Shown piece after piece: positions 1-7,987 of a DNA stretch of 42,553 nt. The notes beneath the pieces were generated by a model. That model saw nothing but the letters and a program-made list of their open reading frames with translations. It had not been told where the DNA came from and did no database searches. The position numbers were made by a program, and so were the translations under genes. Source of the DNA: Bacillota bacterium. GTDB lineage: Bacteria; Bacillota; Clostridia; Oscillospirales; Ruminococcaceae. Location: NCBI GenBank assembly GCA_023421245.1, contig JAEZTV010000018.1, forward strand, positions 1-42,553, given 5' to 3'. Position 1 is the stretch's first letter. Each line of letters starts with the position of its first letter.

Positions 1-565
1 GTGCAAAATGGCATGGGGAACAGTTTTGCACAAACGTCAAACGCTGCGCGTTTGATTCCCTCTACGCTCGATTGTACTTGTTCCGTTTCGCCCGTGCCCC
101 AACCCTTGCCGTTCTTTTAACCTCGGCATTATAATTGATTTGCTCACGCTTAATCCTCGCCCAAGCCTTCTCCTGTTAGGAGAAGGTGTCGCGGAAAACC
201 GAAGGTTTTCCAAATGCGAAACTCCGTTTCGCTATGTCTTGCGGCTATTATACCATAAACAGACTGCAAAACGGCTGATGTCGTTTTGCATAGGACACAG
301 TCCTTGCAAATGCTGATTTCATCAGCATTTGCAGTTTATGGTGTAACGTGGCCACATTCGTATTTTGCTATGCAAAATACTCCTACTCGGCTTTGCCGAG
401 TTCATTCAAAGCTATGCTTTGAATGTGATTGTGGACATATTATACCATGTTAAAAAACCAGTGGCAATAAAAAGGGGTTTTTCTTCAACACCGCGTAAAA
501 AAGCGATTATTTTTACCCCTGCTTTCCAAAACGGTGCAAAACCCAAAAAAGAGATGCCGTTTCCG
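1..565. repeat. Non-coding hairpin array 1
   Basis: No convincing gene is present; the open frames here are interrupted by short palindromes. Visible hairpins are an 8-bp stem CTTCTCCT/AGGAGAAG with loop GTT (167-185), GGAAAACC/GGTTTTCC with loop GAA (193-211), GCGAAAC/GTTTCGC with loop TCC (216-232), an 8-bp GCAAAACG stem (265-288 region), an 11-bp stem GCAAATGCTGA/TCAGCATTTGC (306-332), and three consecutive hairpins with 3-nt loops at about 360-424. An outer inverted repeat ACCATAAAC/GTTTATGGT (252-260 and 334-342) encloses two of them, giving a three-way-junction shape. The first three stems recur at 16.2-17.1 kb and 41.6-42.1 kb. Confidence 0.7.
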
Positions 566-595
566 CAAAAAACAAGGACCGCAAACGCGGCCCTT
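566..595 (-). terminator. Terminator of the TM2 gene
   Basis: On the minus strand, AAGGGCCGC and GCGGTCCTT form a 9-bp stem around GTTT (574-595), followed by a run of six or more T residues after one G. It lies 28 nt past the TM2 stop codon, as expected for an intrinsic terminator. Confidence 0.75.
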
Positions 596-623
596 TGCTT
601 CTTTCGTTTCTTGCTATGTACAC

Positions 624-821
624 CTATACCAGGTCGTTTCCGTCCTTATCCTTGTAGCTGCCGGTTGCAATCATGATAATGTCAATCAGCCACCAGATGC
701 CAAGTCCCGCGCCGGTTAGCAGTTTCAGAATGCCGGTACCGGTCTTCCCTGTGTAGAAACGGTCTACCCCCAGACCGCCAAGTAGGATTGCCAGGATAAG
801 AGTTGTTGTTTTGCTTTTCAT
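624..821 (-). CDS. TM2 domain membrane protein
   Basis: A 65-residue membrane protein of the TM2 family. The family hallmarks are visible: a first hydrophobic segment (about residues 6-20), the turn LGGLGVDRFYTGK, and a second helix ending WWLIDIIMI, followed by a short hydrophilic tail. TM2 proteins are small two-helix membrane proteins; the bacterial ones have no settled function. The ATG at 821 is preferred over the TTG three bases upstream because GGGAGG sits 8 nt before it. It is transcribed alone: a terminator lies just downstream and a long AT-rich leader with an 8-bp hairpin (850-870) lies upstream. Confidence 0.85.
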   Translation of the reverse strand: MKSKTTTLILAILLGGLGVDRFYTGKTGTGILKLLTGAGLGIWWLIDIIMIATGSYKDKDGNDLV

Positions 822-1040
822 CAAAGGTTCCTCCCATATACTTGTTGTTGAATGTAAAGCTATTACATTCGGCTTTTATTTTACTGCAACTCCTATTTTT
901 CGTCAGGATTTTAGATTTTTATTTGTTCCAAAAGAGGCATAAATCGGTTTTGTATCTGTAATCAAATAAAAGCATCCCTGTACGACATCCTACTTTATGA
1001 TAATTTCTCTTGTACCGCGGCATACCCTAAGGCCATTACA
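822..1040. other. Intergenic leader of the TM2 gene
   Basis: An AT-rich gap. It holds a small hairpin GAATGTAA/TTACATTC (850-870) in the 5' leader of the TM2 gene. A minus-strand TTGCAG with TAATAG 18 nt further on is a weak promoter candidate. Nothing else is recognised. Confidence 0.4.
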
Positions 1041-1044
1041 AAAG

Positions 1045-1081
1045 CAAGCGGTACCTGCAAACTCTGTGCAGGTACCGCTTG
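1045..1081 (-). terminator. Terminator of pyruvate kinase gene
   Basis: A perfect 15-bp stem, CAAGCGGTACCTGCA/TGCAGGTACCGCTTG, with a 7-nt loop, 50 nt past the pyk stop. On the minus strand it is followed by CTTTTGT, a short T tract. Confidence 0.75.
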
Positions 1082-1130
1082 AAGCTATCCTTTTGGGTCA
1101 AAGGCAATCTGCCGCGGCCCTTTATTAACA

Positions 1131-2873
1131 TCAGTCACACGAAACGATGCCGCGGGTTGCGTCAAGTGAAACCACCGTGCCGGATTTGAGGATGCGGGTT
1201 GCATTCTCCGCACCTACAATCACCGGAATATCCAGGCTCAGCCCCACAATAGCGGCATGGCTGTTATGACCGGGCTGCTCGGTAATAATCCCGCTCGCTT
1301 TTTTCAGCAAGGGCAACAGGGCGTTGGTGGTTTGGGGTATGACGAGGATGTCACCGTCCTTAAAGTTTGCGCGCGCCTCTGTTTCGTCGGTGCATACGCA
1401 CAGGTTTGCGCATACGCTTGCCCCCGTGCCCACACCCTTGCCCGAAACCAGCACATGACCCACAACCTGTACCTTCATCAGGTTGGTGGTACCCGATATA
1501 CCCAGCGGTACGCCCGCGGTAATAACCACCAGCTCGCCGTCGGTGACGATCCCCGCATGCTGCGCGATATCCACCGCGTGCTCAAACAGGTTATCGGTGG
1601 CACTTTGCTCCTCAATCAGCAGCGGGGTAACGCCCCACGAAAGGTTGAGCTGACGGCAGACATACTGCTCGGTGGAACATCCCACAATCGGGCAGTTGGG
1701 GCGGTATTTCGAGATCATGCGCACCGTGCGGCCGGATTTGCTCACGGTAAGGATCGCGGCGGCGCCCAGATCATGCGCTGTGGTGACGGTTGCGTGTGAA
1801 ATCGCATTGGTTACATCGGTGTGCTCACGAAATCCGGCCAACCGAAACCGCTTGATATAGTCGATGTCGTTTTCCGCCTTTTCGGCAATACGCGCCATCG
1901 TTTTTACCGCTTCGATGGGGTACTGCCCCGAGGCCGTCTCGCCCGACAGCATAATTGCACTGGTACCGTCGTAAATCGCATTTGCAACATCGGTTGCCTC
2001 GGCACGGGTCGGACGGGGGTTTTTAATCATCGAATCGAGCATCTGGGTAGCGGTAATCACCTGCTTGCCCGCGTTATATACCTTTTTAATAATCATCTTC
2101 TGCAGCACTGGCACCTCTTCGAGCGGAATTTCAACGCCCATATCGCCGCGCGCTACCATAATACCGTCCGATACTCGGATGATATCATCTATGTTCTCCA
2201 CTCCCTGTGGGTTTTCAATCTTTGCAATAATGTTGACGGTGTTGCAGTTATACTCATCCAACAAGCGGCGAATCTGCAATACATCATCCGCGCAGCGAAC
2301 AAACGACGCTGCGATAAAATCAAATCCGGTTTTAATGCCGAATATAATATCGGCACGGTCGCGCTCATTAAGGTAGGGCAGGCTCAGTACCGTACCCGGC
2401 ACGTTAATGCCCTTGCTGTTGGTTACTACGCCGCCGTTGACTACACGGCAGTGGATGTCCGCACCGGATATCCGCTCCACCTCTAGCTCAATCAGCCCGT
2501 CGTCAATCAGCACGCAGCTGCCCGGGCGCAGGTCCTGCGCAAAGCCTTCATAGGTAACCGACACCATGGTGTCGTCGCCCTCCACCTCCCGTCCGGTCAG
2601 CATAAAGCTTTTGCCGCTTGCAAGGGTTGCCTTTCCCGTCTTAAAGCTCTTCACCCTCACCTCCGGGCCACGGGTATCAAGGATTGCGGGAATCGGGCGG
2701 CCAAGCTCCCCTCTCACCTGCACCAGCGTATCAAACAGCTTTTGGTGCGAGGCATGATTACCGTGCGAAAAATTAAAGCGCGCGGCATCCATTCCCGCAA
2801 GAATAAGCTTTTTAATCATCTCCGGCGTATTCGAGCTGGGGCCCAGCGTACAGATTATTTTGGTTTTACACAT
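1131..2873 (-). CDS. pyk: Pyruvate kinase with C-terminal PEP-utilizer domain
   Basis: Cytoplasmic glycolytic enzyme converting phosphoenolpyruvate and ADP to pyruvate and ATP. The N-terminal barrel starts MCKTKIICTLGPSS and carries RFNFSHG, and the active-site stretch IIAKIENPQGVENIDDI followed by MVARGDMGVEIP. The B domain lies near residues 70-165 and the C domain near 340-470. At 580 residues it is about 100 longer than the minimal enzyme. The extra C-terminus (about 480-575) carries GHNSHAAIVGLSLDIPVIVG, the mobile phosphohistidine-type domain found in Bacillus-type pyruvate kinases. The ATG follows an AGGAAAGG/TTAGGG purine stretch. It appears monocistronic, with its own terminator. Confidence 0.97.
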   Translation of the reverse strand: MCKTKIICTLGPSSNTPEMIKKLILAGMDAARFNFSHGNHASHQKLFDTLVQVRGELGRPIPAILDTRGPEVRVKSFKTGKATLASGKSFMLTGREVEGDDTMVSVTYEGFAQDLRPGSCVLIDDGLIELEVERISGADIHCRVVNGGVVTNSKGINVPGTVLSLPYLNERDRADIIFGIKTGFDFIAASFVRCADDVLQIRRLLDEYNCNTVNIIAKIENPQGVENIDDIIRVSDGIMVARGDMGVEIPLEEVPVLQKMIIKKVYNAGKQVITATQMLDSMIKNPRPTRAEATDVANAIYDGTSAIMLSGETASGQYPIEAVKTMARIAEKAENDIDYIKRFRLAGFREHTDVTNAISHATVTTAHDLGAAAILTVSKSGRTVRMISKYRPNCPIVGCSTEQYVCRQLNLSWGVTPLLIEEQSATDNLFEHAVDIAQHAGIVTDGELVVITAGVPLGISGTTNLMKVQVVGHVLVSGKGVGTGASVCANLCVCTDETEARANFKDGDILVIPQTTNALLPLLKKASGIITEQPGHNSHAAIVGLSLDIPVIVGAENATRILKSGTVVSLDATRGIVSCD

Positions 2874-3121
2874 TACTTATAACCCTAACCTTTCCTGATC
2901 TATCCAAGTAATAAAAGAAGTTTTCATAAATTATGCGGGCAGCAATACGAAAACGCGCTCACAGCACACTCCCTGCCCTTTCAATAGCTTACCAAACACT
3001 TACTGCTTTATGGTATCATCTCCGGGCAATTCTGATCACTATTCACAAAACGCACGGTCACCCACAAATTAACCGCGGCACAGCGATAAAACGGTTGCAG
3101 CCGCCGGCCGCTTACCTTTGG

Positions 3122-3736
3122 CTACTCGGTTTTGTGTGTATTTTTTGCTTTACTATACTTGTAGTATTTGTAACCGCCAAACGTAATCAGCGCAAGGCCG
3201 GCTAAAATAATAACGACAATCTTATAATCCTCATAATAGCGAATAATCATCTGCCAGTTTTCCGAAAAATAGTAGCCTACCCCCACAAGCACACTGTTCC
3301 ACACCACAATACCCACCGTGGAAGAAACCGCGAACGCAATGGGGTTTTGCCGCCCAAGTCCCGCGATAAACGAAATATAGGTTCGGCACAGCGGAATTAC
3401 TCTGCCGGCACCCACCGAAAGCAGGGCAAACCGGTCAAACTGCTTTTGCGAATAATCAAGCCCCGGCTTCATTTTCGGGAACCGCGTCACCAGCTTGTGC
3501 ACCACCTTGACGCCGCCGTACCGGCCTATCGCATAACAGATAAACGAGCCAAGCAAGCCCGCAATCGTCGCCACCAACAGAATAACAGGAAACCCAACCC
3601 CCGCGCCGACCGCGACCGCTCCCGCAAAGGGCAGGACAATCTCGCTTGGCACAGGCAAGCAGGCGTACTCCAGCGTAATCAGCACAAATACCGCAGGCAT
3701 CCCATAGTCGCGTATTATCTCCATGATAGTTTCCAT
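3122..3736 (-). CDS. DedA family membrane protein
   Basis: A 204-residue polytopic membrane protein of the DedA/SNARE-associated (VTT) family, implicated elsewhere in lipid scrambling and membrane homeostasis. Diagnostic features are the early LEYACLPVPSEIVLPFAGA (DedA E-x-x-x-P-x-P-x-E type motif), the glycine-rich GLLGSFICYAIGRYGG, and the conserved GRVIPLCRTYISFIAGLGR loop (DedA F/G-R-x-x-P-x-x-R motif). Four to five hydrophobic segments are seen. I chose the ATG at 3736 because AAAGGA lies 13 nt upstream and the protein then begins at the usual family position. A longer frame upstream (from 3877) would add 47 unlikely residues. Confidence 0.9.
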   Translation of the reverse strand: METIMEIIRDYGMPAVFVLITLEYACLPVPSEIVLPFAGAVAVGAGVGFPVILLVATIAGLLGSFICYAIGRYGGVKVVHKLVTRFPKMKPGLDYSQKQFDRFALLSVGAGRVIPLCRTYISFIAGLGRQNPIAFAVSSTVGIVVWNSVLVGVGYYFSENWQMIIRYYEDYKIVVIILAGLALITFGGYKYYKYSKAKNTHKTE

Positions 3737-4264
3737 AAAACGAAACACATCCTTTTGTATTGGTGCGCGCATAGCGGGATATGCTACTGATCTATGTGCA
3801 CATTCCATCCATTTGCTTATATAGTATGCTATAATACGAGTGTGTAAAAGCTGCGGCTTCCTTGCAAGGGCGTACACTTCATTTTATACCCGAAACAAGG
3901 CTCCCCCTGCTGAGATTTCGCCCAAAAAGAAGGTGCGATGCTGCCGCTAAATACGAGAGGGGCTCATGTTTTACACAACCTTCCCCATAGTAAGGATACC
4001 CCATTTACACCCCGCCGTCAATAAATGTGCCCGCTTTGGGTGTACAAAATACCCCGATGTCTGCTTGCGTTTTTAGTAAAATCGTGCTATCGTTATGCTG
4101 TGCTGAAAACAGCGCGTCTATACTTTAAACGGTGCCGATTATTGACGCCCTGCAATAAAAGCAACCGGAATGTTTCTAATCGGCAGGCTTTATCCCTGCC
4201 TCGGTCCTTTGTGCGGAAAAACAAGCCTCCCGCACAGTCTTTCCCCACTTTACAGCGGGCTTAA
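3737..4264. other. Long intergenic region, no gene seen
   Basis: About 530 bp without a supported gene between two divergent genes. A plus-strand TATAAT at 3830-3835 has no good -35. CTGAGA at about 3910 brought a TPP riboswitch to mind, but the other conserved blocks are missing. Distal to this stretch a GC-rich inverted repeat (CCCGC ... GCGGG, about 4231-4260) precedes the palindrome annotated separately. Confidence 0.3.
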
Positions 4265-4287
4265 AAGGTAGACAAGGTCTATCTTTA
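4265..4287 (+). promoter_or_regulatory. Palindrome shared with the isomerase gene at 21.7 kb
   Basis: Imperfect palindrome AAAGGTAGAC-AAG-GTCTATCTTT, about 100 nt upstream of the rpiB-like gene. The 16-nt core AGACAAGGTCTATCTT recurs exactly, in the same orientation relative to the downstream gene, in a larger palindrome upstream of the fucose-isomerase-like gene at 21700. It could be an operator or an RNA hairpin; the sequence alone does not decide. Confidence 0.45.
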
Positions 4288-4390
4288 TCATATCAACAAT
4301 ACACTACATCCCGCGCCGACAGTACGCGGCATGGGATAATTTGATTGGTTTTGTTATGCCATTTACAAAACCGGAAAGGCATGGTAAAAA

Positions 4391-4831
4391 ATGAAGATAG
4401 GTTTTTCTTGTGACCATACCGCCACAGAGCTTAAGGATGCTTTAATCGAGCATGTCCGCTCGCTTGGGCACGAAACGGTCGACTACGGCTTTTGCCCCGA
4501 CTATCCCCTCGCGGGCCATCGGGTTGGCAATGCGGTTGTAAGCGGCGGATGCGAGCTCGGCATTATCCTATGCGGTACGGGCGCAGGTATCTCAATTGCC
4601 GCCAACAAGGTCAAAGGGGTGCGCGCCGTAAACTGCAGCGAGCCGTATACCGCCCGTCTTGCCCGTATGCACAATAACGCAAACGTCCTTGCAATCGGTG
4701 CACGTGTTGTCGGCTCCGAGCTTGCCAAGATGATTGCCGAAGAGTTTGTAACGGCAGAGTTTGAAGGCGGCCGCCACGCCCGCCGTATCGGCATCATCGC
4801 CGATATTGAAGCCGGCAAGCAGCCGGAATAA
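4391..4831 (+). CDS. rpiB: Ribose-5-phosphate isomerase B (canonical RpiB)
   Basis: A 146-residue cytoplasmic aldose-ketose isomerase interconverting ribose 5-phosphate and ribulose 5-phosphate, or a related sugar phosphate of the LacAB group. All classical positions are present: CDH near the N-terminus, the catalytic Cys in LCGTGAGISIAANK, the HN pair in RMHNNANVLAIGAR, and the phosphate-binding GGRHARR near the C-terminus. It therefore contrasts directly with the second family member at 26.6-27.1 kb, which lacks several of these. GGAAAGG lies 12 nt upstream of the ATG. It is a single-gene unit closed by a strong terminator. The palindrome at 4265-4287 may regulate it. Confidence 0.93.
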   Translation: MKIGFSCDHTATELKDALIEHVRSLGHETVDYGFCPDYPLAGHRVGNAVVSGGCELGIILCGTGAGISIAANKVKGVRAVNCSEPYTARLARMHNNANVLAIGARVVGSELAKMIAEEFVTAEFEGGRHARRIGIIADIEAGKQPE

Positions 4832-4849
4832 CCATCACAGAACTTCAAA

Positions 4850-4880
4850 GGGGAAGCGGATTAGCCGCTTCCCCTTTTTC
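4850..4880 (+). terminator. Terminator of rpiB
   Basis: A 10-bp stem GGGGAAGCGG/CCGCTTCCCC with a 5-nt loop, followed by TTTTTC, 19 nt after the stop codon. Confidence 0.9.
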
Positions 4881-5119
4881 TTTGCGCGCAGGCGTTTTTT
4901 CATTACCGTACGGCGGGGAAACCCTTTCCTTTCTACCGGCCCTCGCGTTTTATCTCATAAAAAATACCCTTATTTTTATTTTATGTTGCAATAAATCCCT
5001 GATTTCCTATAATTAATACAACCGATGCATCTGTGTACCGTTCTGCGGCCGCCTTTTAATGCCCCGTAACTGCATAGGGCCGGCTGCCACCCGGTACTTA
5101 AAAATGTCCCAATTAGATT
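4881..5119. other. Intergenic region before the sigma factor gene
   Basis: About 240 bp between the rpiB terminator and the sigma factor ribosome binding site. It is AT-rich at 4960-5025. I see no gene and no confident promoter. Confidence 0.3.
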
Positions 5120-5133
5120 GGAGGCTCACCCCT

Positions 5134-5667
5134 ATGCTCGTTTTTTACCTTTCCATGCTCGATACAGTAAGCGATCAGGATACCTTTGCCGAACTTTACC
5201 GGCAATACGAAAGCGCAATGTACAACATTGCATACCGCATTTTACACGACCGCTTCCTTGCCGAGGATGCGGTACATAATGCATTTTTACGGCTTATGCG
5301 CTATATTCCAAACATTCGGGATGTCACGTGTCACAAAACAAAGGCGTTAATCGTTATTATAGTTAAGAACGCTGCAATCGACCTCTCACGCAAGCGCAGC
5401 CACCAAAACGAGGTGCCGGATGATTCCTTATGGCTTACGCAAGACCCCGACGAGCTTGTGCTGGATAAGATTATTGCAGACGAAAGCTTTCACGAGCTGA
5501 AATGCAAGCTGCAGGCATTGGATCAGGATGTGCTTGATCTGCTTTTGCTGCATTACCAGTACGGGTACAGCGGCGATGAAATTGCACAGATCCTCGGCAT
5601 ATCGTCCGATGCCGTGCGCCAGCGTATGCGCCGCGCACGCGGTGCGGTAAAAAAATGCTTGAAATGA
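5134..5667 (+). CDS. ECF-type sigma-70 factor
   Basis: A 177-residue RNA polymerase sigma factor with only regions 2 and 4. Region 2 runs from about residue 14 (TFAELYRQYESAMYNIAYRIL...AEDAVHNAFLRLMR), and region 4 near the C-terminus (LHYQYGYSGDEIAQILGISSDAVRQRMRRARGAVKKCL) contains the helix-turn-helix that reads the -35 element. The ATG at 5134 is chosen because GGAGG lies 9 nt upstream; a longer frame from 5059 has no such site. The next gene, a one-helix membrane protein, starts 3 nt after the stop, the usual arrangement of an ECF sigma factor with its membrane partner. Targets may include the secreted-protein genes downstream, but that is inference. Confidence 0.92.
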   Translation: MLVFYLSMLDTVSDQDTFAELYRQYESAMYNIAYRILHDRFLAEDAVHNAFLRLMRYIPNIRDVTCHKTKALIVIIVKNAAIDLSRKRSHQNEVPDDSLWLTQDPDELVLDKIIADESFHELKCKLQALDQDVLDLLLLHYQYGYSGDEIAQILGISSDAVRQRMRRARGAVKKCLK

Positions 5668-5670
5668 AAG

Positions 5671-6354
5671 ATGGTGAACCGGTTGGAACAAACGCTGAGA
5701 GCGGCACTTCGTGATGCCGCGAAAGAATACGAACTGGCCCTGTGTACAGAGCTTGACGGTGCCGCACTGCCGCACCACCGCTTTGGCCGCGCGTACCGTG
5801 AGCGCAAGCGGCAGCTGATTGCCACGGTAAATGGCGCACGTCCGCCTGCCACACTGCGCAGACGCGTACTCATCCCGCTCATCGCCGTTTTGATGATGCT
5901 TGCGGCCGCCATGAGCGTACAGGCAATCCGCGGCCCTGTCATCTCATTCATTGTAAATGCCTATCAGGAGATGACCGACTTTCTGATAAGAACCGATCCC
6001 CCCGCAAAAAGCTCCCGGCTGGATTTTTCGCTTGCCTATATCCCGGGGGATTATAAGCTGATTCATACTCTTGAGGATTCCGGACTCAAGATGGAGGTGT
6101 ATGAAGACGGCAAAGGCGGCGATTTTTCCTTCGCCCTTTACTATTATGTTGACAACATCAATTTCTCAATCGATACGGAAAATGCAGTGGTCACCGAAAC
6201 CACCTATCACGGCAAAAGAATGGTGATTTCGCAGAAAGACCCCTACCTTAACATTGCGATATTCGACTTTACCAACAACACCATATGGAACTTTATCGGC
6301 ACGCTGAGCCAGGAAGAGGCAATGAAAATACTCGAGAATGCAGGCGTAAAATAA
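5671..6354 (+). CDS. DUF4367-like membrane protein, possible anti-sigma partner
   Basis: A 227-residue protein with a basic cytoplasmic N-terminus (about 1-65), one transmembrane helix (about 66-86, LIPLIAVLMMLAAAMSVQAI) and an extracytoplasmic domain. The outer part (YIPGDYKLIHTLEDSGLKMEVYEDGKGGDFSFALYYYV, then IAIFDFTNNTIWNFIGTLSQEEAMKILENAG) resembles the DUF4367 domains that accompany clostridial ECF sigma factors. It starts 3 nt after the sigma factor stop, with only a weak ribosome binding site of its own, so translation is probably coupled. The topology fits a membrane-bound regulator of the sigma factor, but no zinc-finger anti-sigma motif is visible. The partner role is inferred from position. 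Confidence 0.75.
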   Translation: MVNRLEQTLRAALRDAAKEYELALCTELDGAALPHHRFGRAYRERKRQLIATVNGARPPATLRRRVLIPLIAVLMMLAAAMSVQAIRGPVISFIVNAYQEMTDFLIRTDPPAKSSRLDFSLAYIPGDYKLIHTLEDSGLKMEVYEDGKGGDFSFALYYYVDNINFSIDTENAVVTETTYHGKRMVISQKDPYLNIAIFDFTNNTIWNFIGTLSQEEAMKILENAGVK

Positions 6355-6492
6355 TTTTTTTAAAAATTTTATAAAAACCAGTCACATTTGTCCTCCCGTT
6401 TTCGTTGTATAGGTAGGAACTGTTCTGCACATGCTGCCTTTATTTGCCGGCCGCGGCATTTCCCGCAGGCAGACAGTAACCTACATAACAAT

Positions 6493-6513
6493 ATCCCGCA
6501 ATCAATCTGCGGG
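6493..6513 (+). promoter_or_regulatory. Leader hairpin of the secreted-protein gene
   Basis: Stem TCCCGCA/TGCGGGA with a 7-nt loop in the leader, ending about 10 nt before the GGGAGGA ribosome binding site of the next gene. It could modulate translation or mRNA stability. Confidence 0.35.
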
Positions 6514-6538
6514 AGAAGAAAACGGGAGGATTACTATT

Positions 6539-6964
6539 ATGAAGATTGTTTCAAGATTTCTTGTTTTTGCTGCATGTTTGGGCTGCTTGTCTGTTCCGCT
6601 CTTTGCTCAGGGCGGACAGATGGCAGGCCCCCGGGCTGATATTGCTCCGATGAGCGTCTATATCAGCAGCACTGCAAACAACCTGAGCATCTCGGGCGGA
6701 ACGGCAACCTGTAACGCAAGCATCCGCGCCACTTCCCAAATTGGAAAGTGCGAGATTATCTCAAAGCTTCAGCGCTACCAAAACGGCAGCTGGACAACCC
6801 TTAAAACCTTTACCGAAACAGCAAGCACCTATTATGCATCTCAAAGCGAAACCAATTCGGTGTCGCGCGGATACTCCTACCGGTTGGTTACCTCTTTTTA
6901 CGTCTACCGCAACGGCATCGTTGTAGAAAGCGCGCAGAAAACATCCGGCTACGACTATCTGTAA
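6539..6964 (+). CDS. Secreted DUF6147-like protein
   Basis: A 141-residue exported protein. A typical signal peptide (MKIVSRFLVFAACLGCLSVPLFAQ) is followed by a compact domain beginning MSVYISSTANNLSISGGTATCNASIRATSQIGKCEIISKLQRYQNGSWTTLKTFTE and ending RGYSYRLVTSFYVYRNGIVVESAQKTSGY. The pattern of S-V-Y-I-S-S, paired cysteines and G-x-W matches small secreted clostridial proteins that I recall as DUF6147; the assignment is from memory of the pattern. Function unknown. The ATG at 6539 has GGGAGGA 8 nt upstream. It lies immediately after the sigma factor pair and may belong to its regulon. Confidence 0.7.
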   Translation: MKIVSRFLVFAACLGCLSVPLFAQGGQMAGPRADIAPMSVYISSTANNLSISGGTATCNASIRATSQIGKCEIISKLQRYQNGSWTTLKTFTETASTYYASQSETNSVSRGYSYRLVTSFYVYRNGIVVESAQKTSGYDYL

Positions 6965-7076
6965 TACGCGTGTGCGTAAAGGGGTGGTGCCGGTGCAGTA
7001 AGACAAATTCGCCATAGGATATGCGCCTAATTCAAGGTTGTTAAGAAAAACATGTGAACTGAAAAGGAGAATAATA

Positions 7077-7325
7077 ATGAAAAGAAAGATTTTTATAGCG
7101 CTAGTCCTTGCTATGAGTTGCCTTTTTTCTCTTAATGTATCCGTGTTTGCTGAAGTCTCTTCCGTCAATGATGAAACACTTCATATCCATAATGAGGACG
7201 CCATCATTGCGGATGACTATGAAACTCTGGTAAGCGAAGACGCGATTGAAAAGATGGAAGCATACCTCGATACTCTCGACAGCGAAGCTCGTCAGCTTAT
7301 CCTTGAAGACGAAGAAATGGTTTAG
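7077..7325 (+). CDS. N-terminal half of an amber-interrupted secreted protein
   Basis: 82 codons with a clear signal peptide (MKRKIFIALVLAMSCLFSLNVSVFAE) and an acidic stretch (EDAIIADDYETLVSEDAIEKMEAYLDTLDSEARQLILEDEEMV) that could be a propeptide. AAAGGAG lies 9-10 nt upstream of the ATG. It ends with TAG at 7323-7325, and the same reading frame continues at once as a 194-codon frame holding the catalytic-looking domain but no signal peptide. I therefore read 7077-7910 as one secreted protein of about 277 residues broken by one in-frame amber codon. A stand-alone acidic peptide is possible but less likely. Confidence 0.6.
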   Translation: MKRKIFIALVLAMSCLFSLNVSVFAEVSSVNDETLHIHNEDAIIADDYETLVSEDAIEKMEAYLDTLDSEARQLILEDEEMV

Positions 7326-7910
7326 ATGATGCAGCAGGATTTCTATTGGGAACCTCAAGCTGCAAGAATAACAAGGGCTGCCGTGAGCCTACCGCTAAGT
7401 AATTACGGAAATGGAACCTATTACACGAATAGCGGAAGCGCATGTACATGCCATTCTGCTCCGTGCACATACTCAGTTCCCAACGGTGGTGTGGCAACTC
7501 TGTGTTACATCACAAGTACAAAAAAATCCGGTAACTGTAAACGATATACCGGAACAGGAGCAATACAGTGCAAAGGGTTTGCCGATTATGTGTTTAAGCA
7601 GTATACTGGCTCAGATGTATCAAGTTCCAGCCTGGTATCGGGCTGTCCCTCATCTATAACAAACGACTCTACGGGACAAACGAAAATCAAAGATTTCTTA
7701 TCTAAACTGACGGTTGGCTCAAATGTGAGAGTGTCCGTTCGTAATGCAACGTATAACCACTCCTTCATAATTACAGATATTACCGATACCGGGATTATAT
7801 TGTATGATTGTAATGCTACATCTTCTGCATGTAAAGTAAGAACTGCAACAAGAACCTGGGAACAGCTAGCTTCTGCATATAAGGGTGTTGTCTCGGCTTG
7901 GAAGGCATAA
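7326..7910 (+). CDS. C-terminal half: secreted papain-fold-like cysteine peptidase domain
   Basis: 194 codons directly after the TAG at 7323-7325 and in the same frame, starting ATGATG. It has QCKGFADYVF (Cys82), a later TYNHSFIITD (His145) and YDCN (Asp161), the Cys-His-Asp order of NlpC/P60 or CHAP-like cysteine peptidases and amidases. The secreted protein at 9958-10599 has a matching layout (EECVGFAKYVY, KHTMVLVSE), so the two are probably homologues. With no signal peptide, this half could be exported only by readthrough of the amber codon. Reinitiation at ATGATG would leave it in the cytoplasm, so it may be a pseudogene. The exact family is unrecognised. Confidence 0.6.
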   Translation: MMQQDFYWEPQAARITRAAVSLPLSNYGNGTYYTNSGSACTCHSAPCTYSVPNGGVATLCYITSTKKSGNCKRYTGTGAIQCKGFADYVFKQYTGSDVSSSSLVSGCPSSITNDSTGQTKIKDFLSKLTVGSNVRVSVRNATYNHSFIITDITDTGIILYDCNATSSACKVRTATRTWEQLASAYKGVVSAWKA

Positions 7911-7932
7911 TTAGGATAATTGAACTTATGCT

Positions 7933-7960
7933 CAGACGGGTGACGCTTGTCACCCGTCTG
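7933..7960 (+). promoter_or_regulatory. Perfect 12-bp intercistronic hairpin
   Basis: CAGACGGGTGAC/GTCACCCGTCTG around loop GCTT, 22 nt past the stop of the preceding frame and 28 nt before the next start. No T tract follows, so it is more likely an mRNA processing or stability hairpin than a full terminator. Confidence 0.55.
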
Positions 7961-7987
7961 CAAATAAATGAAAAAGAGGTGAATATT

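Noticed and set aside
3900..3970. Possible TPP or lysine riboswitch (CTGAGA, AGGTGCGA)
   Set aside because: The other conserved blocks of either class are missing, and no biosynthesis or transport gene follows in the right orientation.
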